A stretch of DNA of 64,000 nucleotides from an uncultured bacterium (lineage in GTDB: Bacteria; Planctomycetota; UBA1135; GCA-002686595). This document shows, piece by piece, positions 8,306-17,336 of this stretch; position 1 is the first letter of the stretch, and each line of letters begins with the position of its first letter. Where the stretch lies: positions 62,001 to 126,000 of the forward strand of contig CALJGV010000033.1 in NCBI GenBank assembly GCA_938075305.1, written 5' to 3'. The position numbers and the translations under genes are program-made. Below the pieces are notes generated by a model that searched no databases, had not been told where the DNA came from, and saw nothing but the letters and a program-made list of their open reading frames with translations.

Positions 8306-8698
8306 TCACGGGTGGTGGAAGACCTCCTCGGCCGGGAGCCACTGCTCCCCCTCCGGCGTGCCCGGAAGGACCATCTGACAGGGCTCGGTCTCCTGCCACC
8401 AGCGACGGGTCTCCTCGTCCCCTGCGATCCGGCCCATGTCCGCCTCGAAGTCCTCCCCCACGTAGCGGAAGTGACTGAAGAGCAGCAGGCGTCCGTGGAC
8501 CCTCGCCAGGTAGATGGAGTAGTCCCGGATGTTGGAGCCGGTGATCCGGCGCAGCACGCCCTCCCACGGGTCCGCGTGGAGCGCCCGGTAGCGCCTCTCC
8601 ATCTCAGGCCGAAGCTCGATCACGAGCCCCACCCGCCGGCCGGCAGCGGCCTCGCCCGCGGAGCCGTCGGGGCGGCCCGTTTGATCCCATTCGCTCAT
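8306..8698 (-). CDS. L-rhamnose mutarotase-like protein (RhaM/DUF718 family)
   Basis: The 130-residue product matches the small RhaM-type fold, which interconverts the anomers of L-rhamnose. Recognisable are RVGLVIELRPE (about 23-33), a YRALHADPWEGVL stretch with the family's His, a central IRDYSIYL, and a Trp-rich C-terminal end (RRWWQETEPCQ) typical of the family. About 20 polar residues precede the domain, making it slightly longer than E. coli RhaM. The start is the ATG at 8698; an upstream in-frame extension looks non-coding. No other rhamnose genes are nearby, so it may serve sugars released by secreted hydrolases. Some family members are annotated only as DUF718. Confidence 0.8.
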   Translation of the reverse strand: MSEWDQTGRPDGSAGEAAAGRRVGLVIELRPEMERRYRALHADPWEGVLRRITGSNIRDYSIYLARVHGRLLLFSHFRYVGEDFEADMGRIAGDEETRRWWQETEPCQMVLPGTPEGEQWLPAEEVFHHP

Positions 8699-8845
8699 GG
8701 CGCAAGGATAGACGAGGCCAGGCTCTACGGCCGGCAAGACCCGGGGCCGCGCAGAGCCCCCTGGGGGGCCCACTCCCTCCGGTCGATTGCCCTGGGTCAT
8801 GACGACTCGGCCCCAGGGAGCGGGCTACACTCTCAGCACCGACCG

Positions 8846-10252
8846 ATGTTCTCTGCCCAGCGAAACCTCCTCCCTTGCGCAGCCCTGATGCTGGCCGTGA
8901 GCTGCGGCCAACCAGGCCCGATCGACCCGGTGCGCCCCCAGGGTGAGGTCTCCCTCGGCCCCCTACTGGAGGACACCATCGATCGCTACGTGGCCCAGGT
9001 CGAGGCACAGCCGGACAGCGCGGCGATGCACGGTCGCCTCGCCCTCCTCTACGAGGCCAACGAGCTCACCACCGAGGCGGCGATGTGCTACGCGAACGCC
9101 CTCGCGCTCGATCCCGATGATCCGGTCTGGAACTTCCGTCTGGGCATCGCGAGGGTCGGCCTGGGGGAGCTCGAAGAGGGCACATCTCGGCTCCTCGCCG
9201 CCTGCGACGAGATGGGCGACAGCGCCGCCGTCTTCCACCGTGCCGGCTACCTGTACCTGGATGCGGGCGACCTCGAGCAGGCGCTCGCGACCTTCCGAAT
9301 CGCGGTGGCCCTGGCCTCCGACACCCGGGCCCCGCTGGCCGAGGCCAGCGTCGGGGAGACGCTCGTCGCGCTGGATCGTTCCGAGGAGGCGATCGAGCCC
9401 CTCGAGCACGCCCTAGAGGTCATTCCGAACCTGAAGCCGGCGCTCTACGCGTACGGCCTGGCCCTGCGGAGCCTCGGACGAATCGACGAAGCCGAGAAGG
9501 CCCTCAGCGAGGGCCTCGGCGCCGGGCGCGCTCTGATCCCCCATGAGAGCGCTTCGGAGCTGATGAGCCTCAAGCTCGCCTACGCGGAACGCATCTCCTT
9601 CGCCGCCCAGCTCAGCAGCGGCGGGGATACCGGTCGAGCACTCCGGGTCCTCAAAGAGCTGCTCGAGTACTACCCCGGCGACGAGGTCATCCAGTCCAAC
9701 CTGGCGAGCATCCACCTGCAGCTCGAGGATTGGGAGAGCGCTCGACAGATCCTCACGGAGGTCTCGGAGTCCGGCAGCAGCCAGTTCGGTGTATGGCTCA
9801 ACCTCGCCAGCGCAGAGGCTGGCCTCGGCAACCTGCCTGAGGCACGGCGGGCCATCGATCGGGCCGTTGCGCTCGCACCGGGCCAGGCGCGCGGCCACCT
9901 CACCAGGGCCGAGATCTGTACCAAGCAGCGGGACCTGGTCGCGGCCCGGGAGAGCGCGCTGAAGGCCGTGGAGCTGGAGCCCGAGGACGCCCAGGCCTTC
10001 CTGATCCTGGCCGAGGCCAACACCCGGCTGGGTCAGCCGGCCGAGGCCTGCGCCGCGTTCGAGCGGGTGAGCGCGTTGAACCCGAGGTTCCTCCCCTCCC
10101 GCGTGAGCGCCGCATCGCTCTACCTCTCGGCCGGGCGGTTCGCCGACGCCGAGCGATTGATCATGGAGGCCGAAGCGATCGCCCCTGGCCACGAGCGAGT
10201 CGTCCAGATTCGCTCGCGGCTCGAGCAGCTCAGGCGAGGCGCAGGCCGATGA
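8846..10252 (+). CDS. TPR-repeat lipoprotein
   Basis: A 468-residue protein with a lipoprotein signal (hydrophobic stretch ending AVSC, Cys about residue 20). The rest is almost entirely tetratricopeptide-like helical repeats (for example ALALDPDDPVWNFRLGIARVGLGELEEG and several later copies), so it is probably anchored on the periplasmic side and mediates protein contacts. The ATG at 8846 places the signal peptide at the start; a longer frame upstream overlaps the divergent mutarotase-like gene. Its stop overlaps the start of the next gene (ATGA), so the two are translationally coupled. The pairing with a CRTAC1-type protein recurs in Planctomycetota-like genomes and suggests a joint function, which is unknown. 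Confidence 0.85.
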   Translation: MFSAQRNLLPCAALMLAVSCGQPGPIDPVRPQGEVSLGPLLEDTIDRYVAQVEAQPDSAAMHGRLALLYEANELTTEAAMCYANALALDPDDPVWNFRLGIARVGLGELEEGTSRLLAACDEMGDSAAVFHRAGYLYLDAGDLEQALATFRIAVALASDTRAPLAEASVGETLVALDRSEEAIEPLEHALEVIPNLKPALYAYGLALRSLGRIDEAEKALSEGLGAGRALIPHESASELMSLKLAYAERISFAAQLSSGGDTGRALRVLKELLEYYPGDEVIQSNLASIHLQLEDWESARQILTEVSESGSSQFGVWLNLASAEAGLGNLPEARRAIDRAVALAPGQARGHLTRAEICTKQRDLVAARESALKAVELEPEDAQAFLILAEANTRLGQPAEACAAFERVSALNPRFLPSRVSAASLYLSAGRFADAERLIMEAEAIAPGHERVVQIRSRLEQLRRGAGR

Positions 10253-11988
10253 TCCACCCGGGGCCGACGTCGACCGGACGCAACATCCCGGGCCTCGGAC
10301 CGCTGCTCCTGATCGCAGCGCTCTGCGCCTGCTCGGGTGGGTCCTCCGAGCCGGGCGCCGCCGGTGGGGCGAACGACCAGATCTGGTTCGAGGACGTGAC
10401 CGACGAGTCCGGCCTGCGCTTCGAGCACGTCGCCTATGGCGAACAGAAGTTCCTGATGCCGGAGGTCCTCGGGGCCGGTATCGCGCTCATCGACTACGAC
10501 GGCGACGGAGACCTCGACGTCTACTGCCTGCAGTCCGGTGATCCTGCCTCGAGTGGGGCTGAGGCACAGGCGAATCGACTGTTCCGGAATGACGGGTCAG
10601 GCCGATTCGAGGACGTGACCGAGGCCAGCGGCGCCGGCCACCGAGGCAACGGGCGCGGCGCGGCGGTGGGAGACTACGACCAGGATGGCGACCTCGACCT
10701 CTACATCACCAACCTCGGCCCCAACGCGCTCCTTCAGAACAACGGTGACGGGACGTTCACGGACGTGACCGAGGCCGCCGGCGTCGGGCACGCCGGGTGG
10801 GGAGCCAGCGCGGCCTTCTTCGACGCCGACCGGGACGGCGACCTCGACCTGTTCATCACGAACTACGTCGACTGGGCCAAGGAGACGGACCTGCCCTGCA
10901 CCGGTGTGGGCGGCGACCTGGACTACTGCAACCCCAATAGCTACGACGCTCCTGCGAGGGATGTCTTCTACCTGAACGAGGGGGACGGCACCTTCCGCGA
11001 CCGCTCCAAGGAGGCAGGGATCCATGCCGCGTTCGGCAACGGCCTTGGTGTGGTCGTCGACGACTACGACGGAGACGGCTGGCAGGACATCTACGTCGCG
11101 AACGACGGGATGGCGAACCAGCTCTGGATCAACCGTCGCGACGGGACCTTCGCCGACCGCTCGCTCCTTTCCGGATGCGCCGTCAACATGAACGGGACCG
11201 CCGAGGCCGGAATGGGAGTCGCGGTGCTGGACCTCGAGAACGATGGCGACCCGGACCTGCTGATGACCCACCTGCGATCGGAGAGCAACACGCTCTACGT
11301 CAATCGCCGGGGCACCTTCCGGGACCGCACGCTCAACGCGGGGCTGCATGCGGACAGCCTGAACTTCACGGGCTTCGGGCTCGGGATCGCCGACTTTGAC
11401 CAGGACGGCCTGCTCGACCTGTACATCGGCAACGGCCGGGTCGCCCGCTGGACGATGTCCTTCGATACCGACGACCTCTACGCCGAGCCGAACCAGGTGT
11501 TCCGAGGCCTGGGGAACGGGAGGTTCAAGGAGGCCAAGCCCCGTGGCGGTGTCCGCGACGCTCACATCGGTTCGACCCGCGGGCTCGCGCTCGGGGACAT
11601 CGACGGGGATGGGGACATCGACATCGTCCTCTCCGAGAACGGCGCGCGGGCGCGGATCCTGCGGAACGTCGGCGCCCAGGGGAGCTGGATCGGCTTCCGC
11701 GTGGTGAGCCCCGAGGGGCAGCCGGTCCAGGACGTGATCGGCGCGCGGGTCCGCGTGAACACTGGAGACGAGGTCCACTGGCGCACGGTCACCGGGGCCT
11801 ACGGCTACTGCTCCGCGAACCAGATCCAGGCCCACTTCGGCCTCGGAGAGGCTTCGACGGTCGACTCGGTGACCGTCCACTGGCCGGACGGTGGTGAACC
11901 CGAGGTCTTCGGCCCGTTCGCCGCCGGCGCCACCCACGTCCTCGTCCGCGGACAGGGGGCACCCCAGGCGCCCTCGGCGGAGAAGTAG
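10249..11988 (+). CDS. CRTAC1-like FG-GAP/ASPIC-UnbV lipoprotein
   Basis: The 579-residue protein has a lipoprotein signal (ALCACS, Cys near 27). It then carries a run of FG-GAP/VCBS repeats recognisable by recurring calcium-binding D-x-D-x-D-G-D-x-D loops (for example DYDGDGDLDVY, DYDQDGDLDLY, DADRDGDLDLF, DIDGDGDIDI), forming an extracytoplasmic beta-propeller. The last 100 residues form an ASPIC/UnbV domain (from GARVRVNTGDEVHWRTV to FGLGEASTVDSVTVHWPDG). It overlaps the preceding TPR lipoprotein gene as ATGA. Such proteins are known extracellular calcium-binding propellers of unclear function. It ends 39 bases before a convergent gene. Confidence 0.92.
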   Translation: MIHPGPTSTGRNIPGLGPLLLIAALCACSGGSSEPGAAGGANDQIWFEDVTDESGLRFEHVAYGEQKFLMPEVLGAGIALIDYDGDGDLDVYCLQSGDPASSGAEAQANRLFRNDGSGRFEDVTEASGAGHRGNGRGAAVGDYDQDGDLDLYITNLGPNALLQNNGDGTFTDVTEAAGVGHAGWGASAAFFDADRDGDLDLFITNYVDWAKETDLPCTGVGGDLDYCNPNSYDAPARDVFYLNEGDGTFRDRSKEAGIHAAFGNGLGVVVDDYDGDGWQDIYVANDGMANQLWINRRDGTFADRSLLSGCAVNMNGTAEAGMGVAVLDLENDGDPDLLMTHLRSESNTLYVNRRGTFRDRTLNAGLHADSLNFTGFGLGIADFDQDGLLDLYIGNGRVARWTMSFDTDDLYAEPNQVFRGLGNGRFKEAKPRGGVRDAHIGSTRGLALGDIDGDGDIDIVLSENGARARILRNVGAQGSWIGFRVVSPEGQPVQDVIGARVRVNTGDEVHWRTVTGAYGYCSANQIQAHFGLGEASTVDSVTVHWPDGGEPEVFGPFAAGATHVLVRGQGAPQAPSAEK

Positions 11989-12027
11989 GCCGGGCCGAGG
12001 GTGCTCGTCGCCCGTGCGCCGCGTGGC

Positions 12028-12993
12028 TCACCGGCGCCAGGACAACAGCTGCGCGTGGCCGACCGCGCCGAGGATCCCGACCCCGACGATGTAGAGCGCG
12101 TGGAACGCGAGCCCCGTGGCGACCGCGTGGCTCTCGGGGACGCCCACCGCCGCGAAGCCCCAGGCCCAGCCCATATCGAGCATCCCGAAGCCGAGGAAGC
12201 CGTTGATCGGCACGAGGCTCCCGAGGACGGCGAGGCTCGCCCCGAAGAGCAGGTCCGCCGCGGCGAGCCCCTCGAGCCCGACGCCCATGCCGAGCGCGGC
12301 GTACACCCCGAGCACGCAGGCCCAGACCGGCAGGCTCAGGAGCGCCGCGGTCAGGACGGAGCGGCGCGGGAGGACCCGGAGCGCGTCCTCGACACGGGTG
12401 AGGAACCGGCCCGAGCGTTCCCCGAGGGTGCGAGGCAGGACCCGAACCGCGATCCCACGCCCGGCCCGCACCAGGTGCTCGCCCCTCAGGATCACCACGC
12501 CGAGGACCGAGGCCGCCGCCAGGGCGAAGAGGCCGAGGGACTGGAGCCAGGGCAGCTGAGGGTGGTCCCCCGCGACCGCCATGGCCGAACAGGCGACCCC
12601 GAGGACGAACAGCAGGGTCGAGAGGTCGAGCAGCCGCGAGACCACCAGGCCGATGAGCCCGTGCTCGGCGCGGACCCCCACGCGCGAGAGGTGCAGCACC
12701 AGGCTCGCCTCCCCGACCTTCGCCGGCAGCACGTGGCTGTCGAGGATCCACGCGGCCGACGCCGCCGTGAGCCCGCGGATCGAGACCTCGGCTCCCCCGG
12801 CCCCCCGGAGCAGGACCCGGAGCCGCACCGCCCGGAAGACGTAGATCAGCCCCTGGACCACAAACGCCAGGGCCACCAGGCGCAGGTCCGCCTCCGAGAG
12901 GGTCGCGAGGACATCCCCCGGATCGACGCCGCCCCAGGCGAAGAGCAGCGCCAGCGCGATGAGCGCGACCGCGAGGGAGAGGAGGACCTTCAC
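12028..12993 (-). CDS. Flippase-like/LPG-synthase-TM family membrane protein
   Basis: A 321-residue integral membrane protein with about seven or eight hydrophobic spans and an N-terminal uncleaved segment. The pattern of the lysylphosphatidylglycerol synthase transmembrane (UPF0104) family is visible: an early VFRAVRLRVLL stretch, a central DSHVLPAKVGEASLVLHLSRVG region, SRLLDLSTLL, and a C-terminal PINGFLGFGMLDMGWAW. These proteins lack the catalytic aminoacyl-transferase domain and are thought to act on lipids or lipid-linked sugars. It is the last gene after a GT2 glycosyltransferase and a HEAT/VWA gene (10-base gap), which fits a cell-envelope glycolipid role. Function is inferred from family and context only. 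Confidence 0.78.
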   Translation of the reverse strand: MKVLLSLAVALIALALLFAWGGVDPGDVLATLSEADLRLVALAFVVQGLIYVFRAVRLRVLLRGAGGAEVSIRGLTAASAAWILDSHVLPAKVGEASLVLHLSRVGVRAEHGLIGLVVSRLLDLSTLLFVLGVACSAMAVAGDHPQLPWLQSLGLFALAAASVLGVVILRGEHLVRAGRGIAVRVLPRTLGERSGRFLTRVEDALRVLPRRSVLTAALLSLPVWACVLGVYAALGMGVGLEGLAAADLLFGASLAVLGSLVPINGFLGFGMLDMGWAWGFAAVGVPESHAVATGLAFHALYIVGVGILGAVGHAQLLSWRR

Positions 12994-13002
12994 CCGCGTC
13001 GC

Positions 13003-15195
13003 TCAGTCGATGGAGACGTGGGTGCCACCGCTGTCCTCGGCGAGCCACTCCAGCACCTGGAGGTCCGCGCCGAAGGCGATGGTGTTGATCACCACGTTGC
13101 GGGTCGCGTTGCGCTCGGCGATGGCCTCGCGGATCAGCTGGGGGTCGATGATGTCCCCCACCGACGGCTCGCCATCGGAGAGGATGAAGATGGTGTCCAC
13201 ATCCGGGTCATCGAAGGCGAACTCGAGGCTCCCGTAGAGGTTGGTCCCGCCGGCGGCCCCGAGGCGGTCGATGTAGACCAGCGCGTCCTCCCTGGAGTAG
13301 TCGTCGGCGCCGACGACTCCCTCTTCCAGCCAGCTGTCCACCCCGCCCGAGAACGGCGCGATGTTGAATAGCGCGCCCGCGTCCAGGGATTGGATGGCCT
13401 GGGCCAGCTCCTCCTTGGCGACGTCGATCCTCGGCCGACCGAGCTCCCCCACGTACTCGGCCCGCATGGGCTCGTTCATGGAGCCAGAGACGTCCAGGAT
13501 GAAGAGCACCCGGTGGGACTCGATCCGGACGCCGAAGAAGGCCGCGCTCGAGATCTGGCGCAGCTTCCGCTCCTCGGTCGCCGCGACGATCGTCTCCAGC
13601 TCGGCCTCGGGCACGATCTCGATCTCCTCGATCGACGTGGATGCGAGCCAGCGCTCCCAGGAGCTGGCGCGGGGCCCGAAGGCCTGCCCGGTGAGCCGGA
13701 AGAGCGTCTCGCCGAACTCGATCGCCATGCGGCCCTGCTCCTGGGGCATCCTCGCAATGATCGGCGCGAGCACCGAGGCGTCTCGGCGGGACTCCAGGGC
13801 GCGGAGCGCGATCAGGCGGGTGGACCAGTTCTCGTCGGAGAGCTTCTCGATGTAGAGCTCGTCCATGTTCCGGCGGCCGAGCCGGGCGATCTCGGCGAGC
13901 GCAGCGTTGCGGATGTCGAGGTCCTCCGCGTCGGTGAGCCCCTTCAGTCGGACGACCCACTCGTTCTCCCCGTCGTAGAGCGCAGAGAGGCCCCGGAGCG
14001 CGGCCGCGCGGACCCCGTCGAGCTTGGTCTTCTCGAAGAGCTTCTCGAGGTCCTCGATCGACTCGCGGTCGCGGCGGGCGATGAGCGCGTCCACCGTCGC
14101 CACCACGACCTCCTCCTGCTTGTCACGGAGGCCCTTGCGGATCCGCTTGAGCAGCTTGGGGTCGTTGACGTTCACCGTCGAGTGGAGCGCGAAGACCTTC
14201 TGCTGGGCCTTGCCCTTGCCGATCAGCTTGACGAGCTTCTTGTCCACACCCTCGTCCTTCAGCTCCGCGAGAAGGCCCGCGAGGTGGTTGCGGAGGAACT
14301 CCGGAGTGGGTGCCTTGAGCGCCACGTCGATGAACTCGCCGGCCGCGTCGACGCCCTGCTCGTCCAGCAGGATGTCGGCCGCGAGGGCGCGGTCGCGATA
14401 GGGGAAGTCTGGCCGGCCGAAGATCGTCTCCGCGTAGTCGAGGGCCGACTTGTCCCCGCGACGAGCCAGCTCCGCGAGGGCCGCCCGGCGGACGCCGCCG
14501 CTGCGGTCCCGCTCAACGGCGACCTGCAACTCCTCGACCGTGAGGGACTCGATGATCGCCCCCATGGCCGTGGCTCGCAGCTGCGCCGTGGGCCAGATGA
14601 TCTCCTTCTTCTCCTCTGTCTCCTCCTCCTCTCCCCGCCGGCGCCGGCCCTTCTTCTTCTTGGAGTCCGCGCCCCGGAGCTCCTCCTGGACGCTGCCCAG
14701 CGAGCGCTCGTAGACCTTGCGGTACCACCCGTCGCTGGAGTCGCCGCTCAGGCGGACATGCAGCTCCATCGCCCGCTCGCGCACGCTGTCATCCGCGTTC
14801 GACTCCACGATGAGCGACAGGAAGGAGGGGCCGTTCTGAACGCACAGGCCGAGGCTCTCGAGGGCCGCGGTGCGGACCTCGAGGGAACGCTCCCCCACGG
14901 CGACCTTCATGAGCTTGTCGAGCGCCGGCTGGAAGGACCCCTCGTGGTCGTCGAAGCGCTTGAGTTCGACGACCACCTCTCGCCGCCGATAGGCGCTCGC
15001 GAAGCGGTCGTAGGCCTCCAGCAGGGCCTCCATGGCCTCACGGGTCTCGAACTCCGCCAGCTGGCGCACCTCCCCGTCCTCGATCGCGTCCCGCTCCGCG
15101 AGGACCCGGTCCCGCAGCTCCTCGAAGGATTGGGCCGGGGCGAGGGGCGCGAGGGCCATGAGCCCGAGGGCGACGAGAGCAATGGGAAGTCTCAT
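13003..15195 (-). CDS. Exported HEAT-repeat protein with C-terminal VWA domain
   Basis: The 730-residue protein has a signal peptide (1-21, LAPAQ-like cleavage). It continues with a long alpha-helical region of HEAT-like repeats (about 60-520) interrupted by a Lys/Arg/Glu-rich stretch near 180-195. A von Willebrand A domain (about 550-730) follows with an intact MIDAS motif DVSGSM and the later GGTNLYG and LSDGEPS elements. VWA domains bind metal and a protein partner; HEAT repeats are scaffolds. The start overlaps the end of the GT2 gene as ATGA. I do not recognise a specific function; it may be an envelope assembly or protein-quality factor. Confidence 0.85.
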   Translation of the reverse strand: MRLPIALVALGLMALAPLAPAQSFEELRDRVLAERDAIEDGEVRQLAEFETREAMEALLEAYDRFASAYRRREVVVELKRFDDHEGSFQPALDKLMKVAVGERSLEVRTAALESLGLCVQNGPSFLSLIVESNADDSVRERAMELHVRLSGDSSDGWYRKVYERSLGSVQEELRGADSKKKKGRRRRGEEEETEEKKEIIWPTAQLRATAMGAIIESLTVEELQVAVERDRSGGVRRAALAELARRGDKSALDYAETIFGRPDFPYRDRALAADILLDEQGVDAAGEFIDVALKAPTPEFLRNHLAGLLAELKDEGVDKKLVKLIGKGKAQQKVFALHSTVNVNDPKLLKRIRKGLRDKQEEVVVATVDALIARRDRESIEDLEKLFEKTKLDGVRAAALRGLSALYDGENEWVVRLKGLTDAEDLDIRNAALAEIARLGRRNMDELYIEKLSDENWSTRLIALRALESRRDASVLAPIIARMPQEQGRMAIEFGETLFRLTGQAFGPRASSWERWLASTSIEEIEIVPEAELETIVAATEERKLRQISSAAFFGVRIESHRVLFILDVSGSMNEPMRAEYVGELGRPRIDVAKEELAQAIQSLDAGALFNIAPFSGGVDSWLEEGVVGADDYSREDALVYIDRLGAAGGTNLYGSLEFAFDDPDVDTIFILSDGEPSVGDIIDPQLIREAIAERNATRNVVINTIAFGADLQVLEWLAEDSGGTHVSID

Positions 15196-16115
15196 GAACG
15201 GGGCGGGCCGCCGAGGCGAGACTTCTTGTCGATGAGGTCCGCCACAAGGCCGAGGGTGAGGGTCTGGACGAGCGCGACGAAGAGGAGCACCGTCTTGTCG
15301 CCGAGGTTGGGGCCGGTCTCCACGAGGAACAGGTCATAGGCCAGTGAGGCCGTGAAGAGCACTGCCACGAGGGCCCCGAGGGGATAGAAGACCTTCAGCG
15401 GATTGAAGTAGACGACCGTCCGAATGATCAGCGCAAGGAAGCCCAGGGTGTCCCGCACGGGCCGGATCTTCGAGCTCCCCGCCCGCTGGGCGTAGTCGAT
15501 GGACACGTAGTCCACCCTGTGCCCGTTGGTGAGCGACGCGAGAGTGATCGTCGTCGTGAAGCTGAACCCGTTGGGGAAGATCGACTCGTAGCGCAGGCAG
15601 AGGTCCCGACGGATCGCCCGCAGGCCCGAGTTCAGGTCGGGGATCGGCTCGCCGGCGAGATAGGCGGCGATCCCGCGGAGGATTCGCTTCGCTGGCCGAC
15701 GCTGCCAGGGGATGTGCACGTCAGCGCCCGTCCGCGCACCCACCGCCATCTCGGCGCCGTCATCCACCCGCGCGAGCAGGTCGACGATCCGGTCCTCGGG
15801 GTAGGTCCCGTCCGCGTCAGTGATGACGATGATCGGGTGCGCGGCCGCCCGAATCCCCGTCTTGAGCGCCGCGCCGTAGCCCCGGTTGGCCCGGTGGTTC
15901 AGCACCGTCAGCGAGTCGTAGGCCGGCTCGAGGCGCGCCAGAACCTCGCCCGTCCTGTCGCGGGACCCGTCGTTGACCACGAGGATCTCGGTCGGCCGAC
16001 CGAGGTCGAGCGCGGTGAGGCGCTCGACCACGCCCTCGATACCGTTCTCCTCATCGAACGCGGGGACGACGATGGTGACGCCGTGTGAATGTTGGGTGGC
16101 TTCCGGCTGCGACAT
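15192..16115 (-). CDS. GT2 glycosyltransferase with C-terminal membrane spans (DPM1/GtrB-like)
   Basis: The 307-residue protein has the GT-A fold core: VTIVVPAFDEENGI (13-26), NDGSRDRTGE and DAD at 100-102 for sugar-nucleotide/metal binding. A linker follows, then two or three hydrophobic C-terminal segments (about 215-290). This is the layout of polyprenyl-phosphate sugar synthases (dolichol-phosphate mannose synthase or GtrB type), which load a sugar onto a lipid carrier. The start is the ATG at 16115, putting the catalytic fold at the N-terminus. It is coupled to the HEAT/VWA gene (ATGA). The donor sugar cannot be determined. A flippase-like gene two positions on supports a lipid-linked sugar pathway. 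Confidence 0.87.
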   Translation of the reverse strand: MSQPEATQHSHGVTIVVPAFDEENGIEGVVERLTALDLGRPTEILVVNDGSRDRTGEVLARLEPAYDSLTVLNHRANRGYGAALKTGIRAAAHPIIVITDADGTYPEDRIVDLLARVDDGAEMAVGARTGADVHIPWQRRPAKRILRGIAAYLAGEPIPDLNSGLRAIRRDLCLRYESIFPNGFSFTTTITLASLTNGHRVDYVSIDYAQRAGSSKIRPVRDTLGFLALIIRTVVYFNPLKVFYPLGALVAVLFTASLAYDLFLVETGPNLGDKTVLLFVALVQTLTLGLVADLIDKKSRLGGPPRS

Positions 16116-16176
16116 GGGATCCCGCCAAGGGTAAGGGCCTATGCCCCCCGAGCCCAAGGGCAACGGCGATTCGACC

Positions 16177-17322
16177 TCAGGTCCCGTCGAAGAGCGGATC
16201 ACGTGCCGGAGCGAGACGCTCCGCCACCTTGCGCGCCATGCCCGTCAGGGCCAGATCCGCCGCCTCGGCGGGCGCGAACCACGTCGCCGCCCCCTCGCCC
16301 TTCGTCGCGAGGCGGGCCGAGCGAACCCGGGCCCTGATGCGGTGGTGGGTGATCCCGTGGGACAGCGCGATCAGGTCATGCTCGGGCTCGACGGCGGCCG
16401 AGAGTTCGGGGGCCAGCTCGTCGGGGAACAGCCCGGACGAGGTGACCTCCACGGTCGGGAACTGCCACATGCCCCCCATCAGCCCGCCGTCGGGCCGCTG
16501 CTCAAGGAGCCAGCGCCCCCCCCGCTCGATGACGTAGATCTCGAGCTCGACCTCAGTGGACGCCCGACGGGGCTTGGGGCGTGGGATCCCCACCGCGTTC
16601 CCACGGGCGCGCGCGACGCAGGCGCTCGCCAGGGGGCACTCCTCGCACCGGGGGGCCCGCGGCGTGCAGACCAGCGCGCCGAGCTCCATGAGCGCTTGGT
16701 TCCAGACGCTGGGCGACACGGCCCCCTCCAGCCGCTCGATGAAGTGATCGGCCGCCGCCCAGCACGCTCGACCGAGCGGACCGGAACCCCGGATCCCCTC
16801 CATCCCGAAGAGCCGCGCGAAGACCCGCTCGACGTTGCCGTCCACCAGGGGCGCGGGCAGGTCGTAAGCGATGGAGACCACGGCCCCCGCGGTATAGGGG
16901 CCGACGCCCGGCAGGTCGAGGGCGGCGCCCAGGTCCTTTGGGAACACGCCGCCGTGCTCCTCGGCGATCACGCGCGCGGCCGCCTGGAGCGAACGCGCCC
17001 GCCGGTAGTAACCGAGACCGGACCACGCCTCCAGCACAGCCTCCTCCTCGGCGGCCGCCAGGGCGGACGCGGTCGGAAAGCGCTCGAGGAAACGCGGCCA
17101 GTACTCCTTCACGGTCTCCACCCGAGTCTGCTGGAGCATCGCCTCGCTGACCCAGATGGCGTAGGGGTCGCTCGTCCGCCGCCAGGGGAGGTCGCGCCTG
17201 TTGGAGGCGTACCAGAGCGTCAGCTCCCGCCGGATGGAGCGCGTGGCGAGGTCCGCGGGGGGATCGAAGACGACCTCCACGGCCCCGGCGCTCCCCTCGA
17301 CCTGCTCCTCCTGTTCTCCCAT
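16177..17322 (-). CDS. mutY: A/G-specific adenine DNA glycosylase
   Basis: Removes adenine mispaired with 8-oxoguanine or guanine. The 381-residue protein shows PWRRTSDPYAIWVSE and QQTRV (catalytic Glu region), the helix-hairpin-helix LPGVGPYTAGAV, the catalytic Asp in LVDGNVERV, and a [4Fe-4S] motif C-x6-C-x2-C-x5-C near 220-240. A C-terminal MutT-like domain (about 265-375) recognises 8-oxoG. About 30 extra residues precede the family core. It sits between the serA-like gene and the GT2 gene on the same strand with short gaps, so it may share a transcript with them. Confidence 0.94.
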   Translation of the reverse strand: MGEQEEQVEGSAGAVEVVFDPPADLATRSIRRELTLWYASNRRDLPWRRTSDPYAIWVSEAMLQQTRVETVKEYWPRFLERFPTASALAAAEEEAVLEAWSGLGYYRRARSLQAAARVIAEEHGGVFPKDLGAALDLPGVGPYTAGAVVSIAYDLPAPLVDGNVERVFARLFGMEGIRGSGPLGRACWAAADHFIERLEGAVSPSVWNQALMELGALVCTPRAPRCEECPLASACVARARGNAVGIPRPKPRRASTEVELEIYVIERGGRWLLEQRPDGGLMGGMWQFPTVEVTSSGLFPDELAPELSAAVEPEHDLIALSHGITHHRIRARVRSARLATKGEGAATWFAPAEAADLALTGMARKVAERLAPARDPLFDGT

Positions 17323-17336
17323 CGGCGTCGCCCCGC

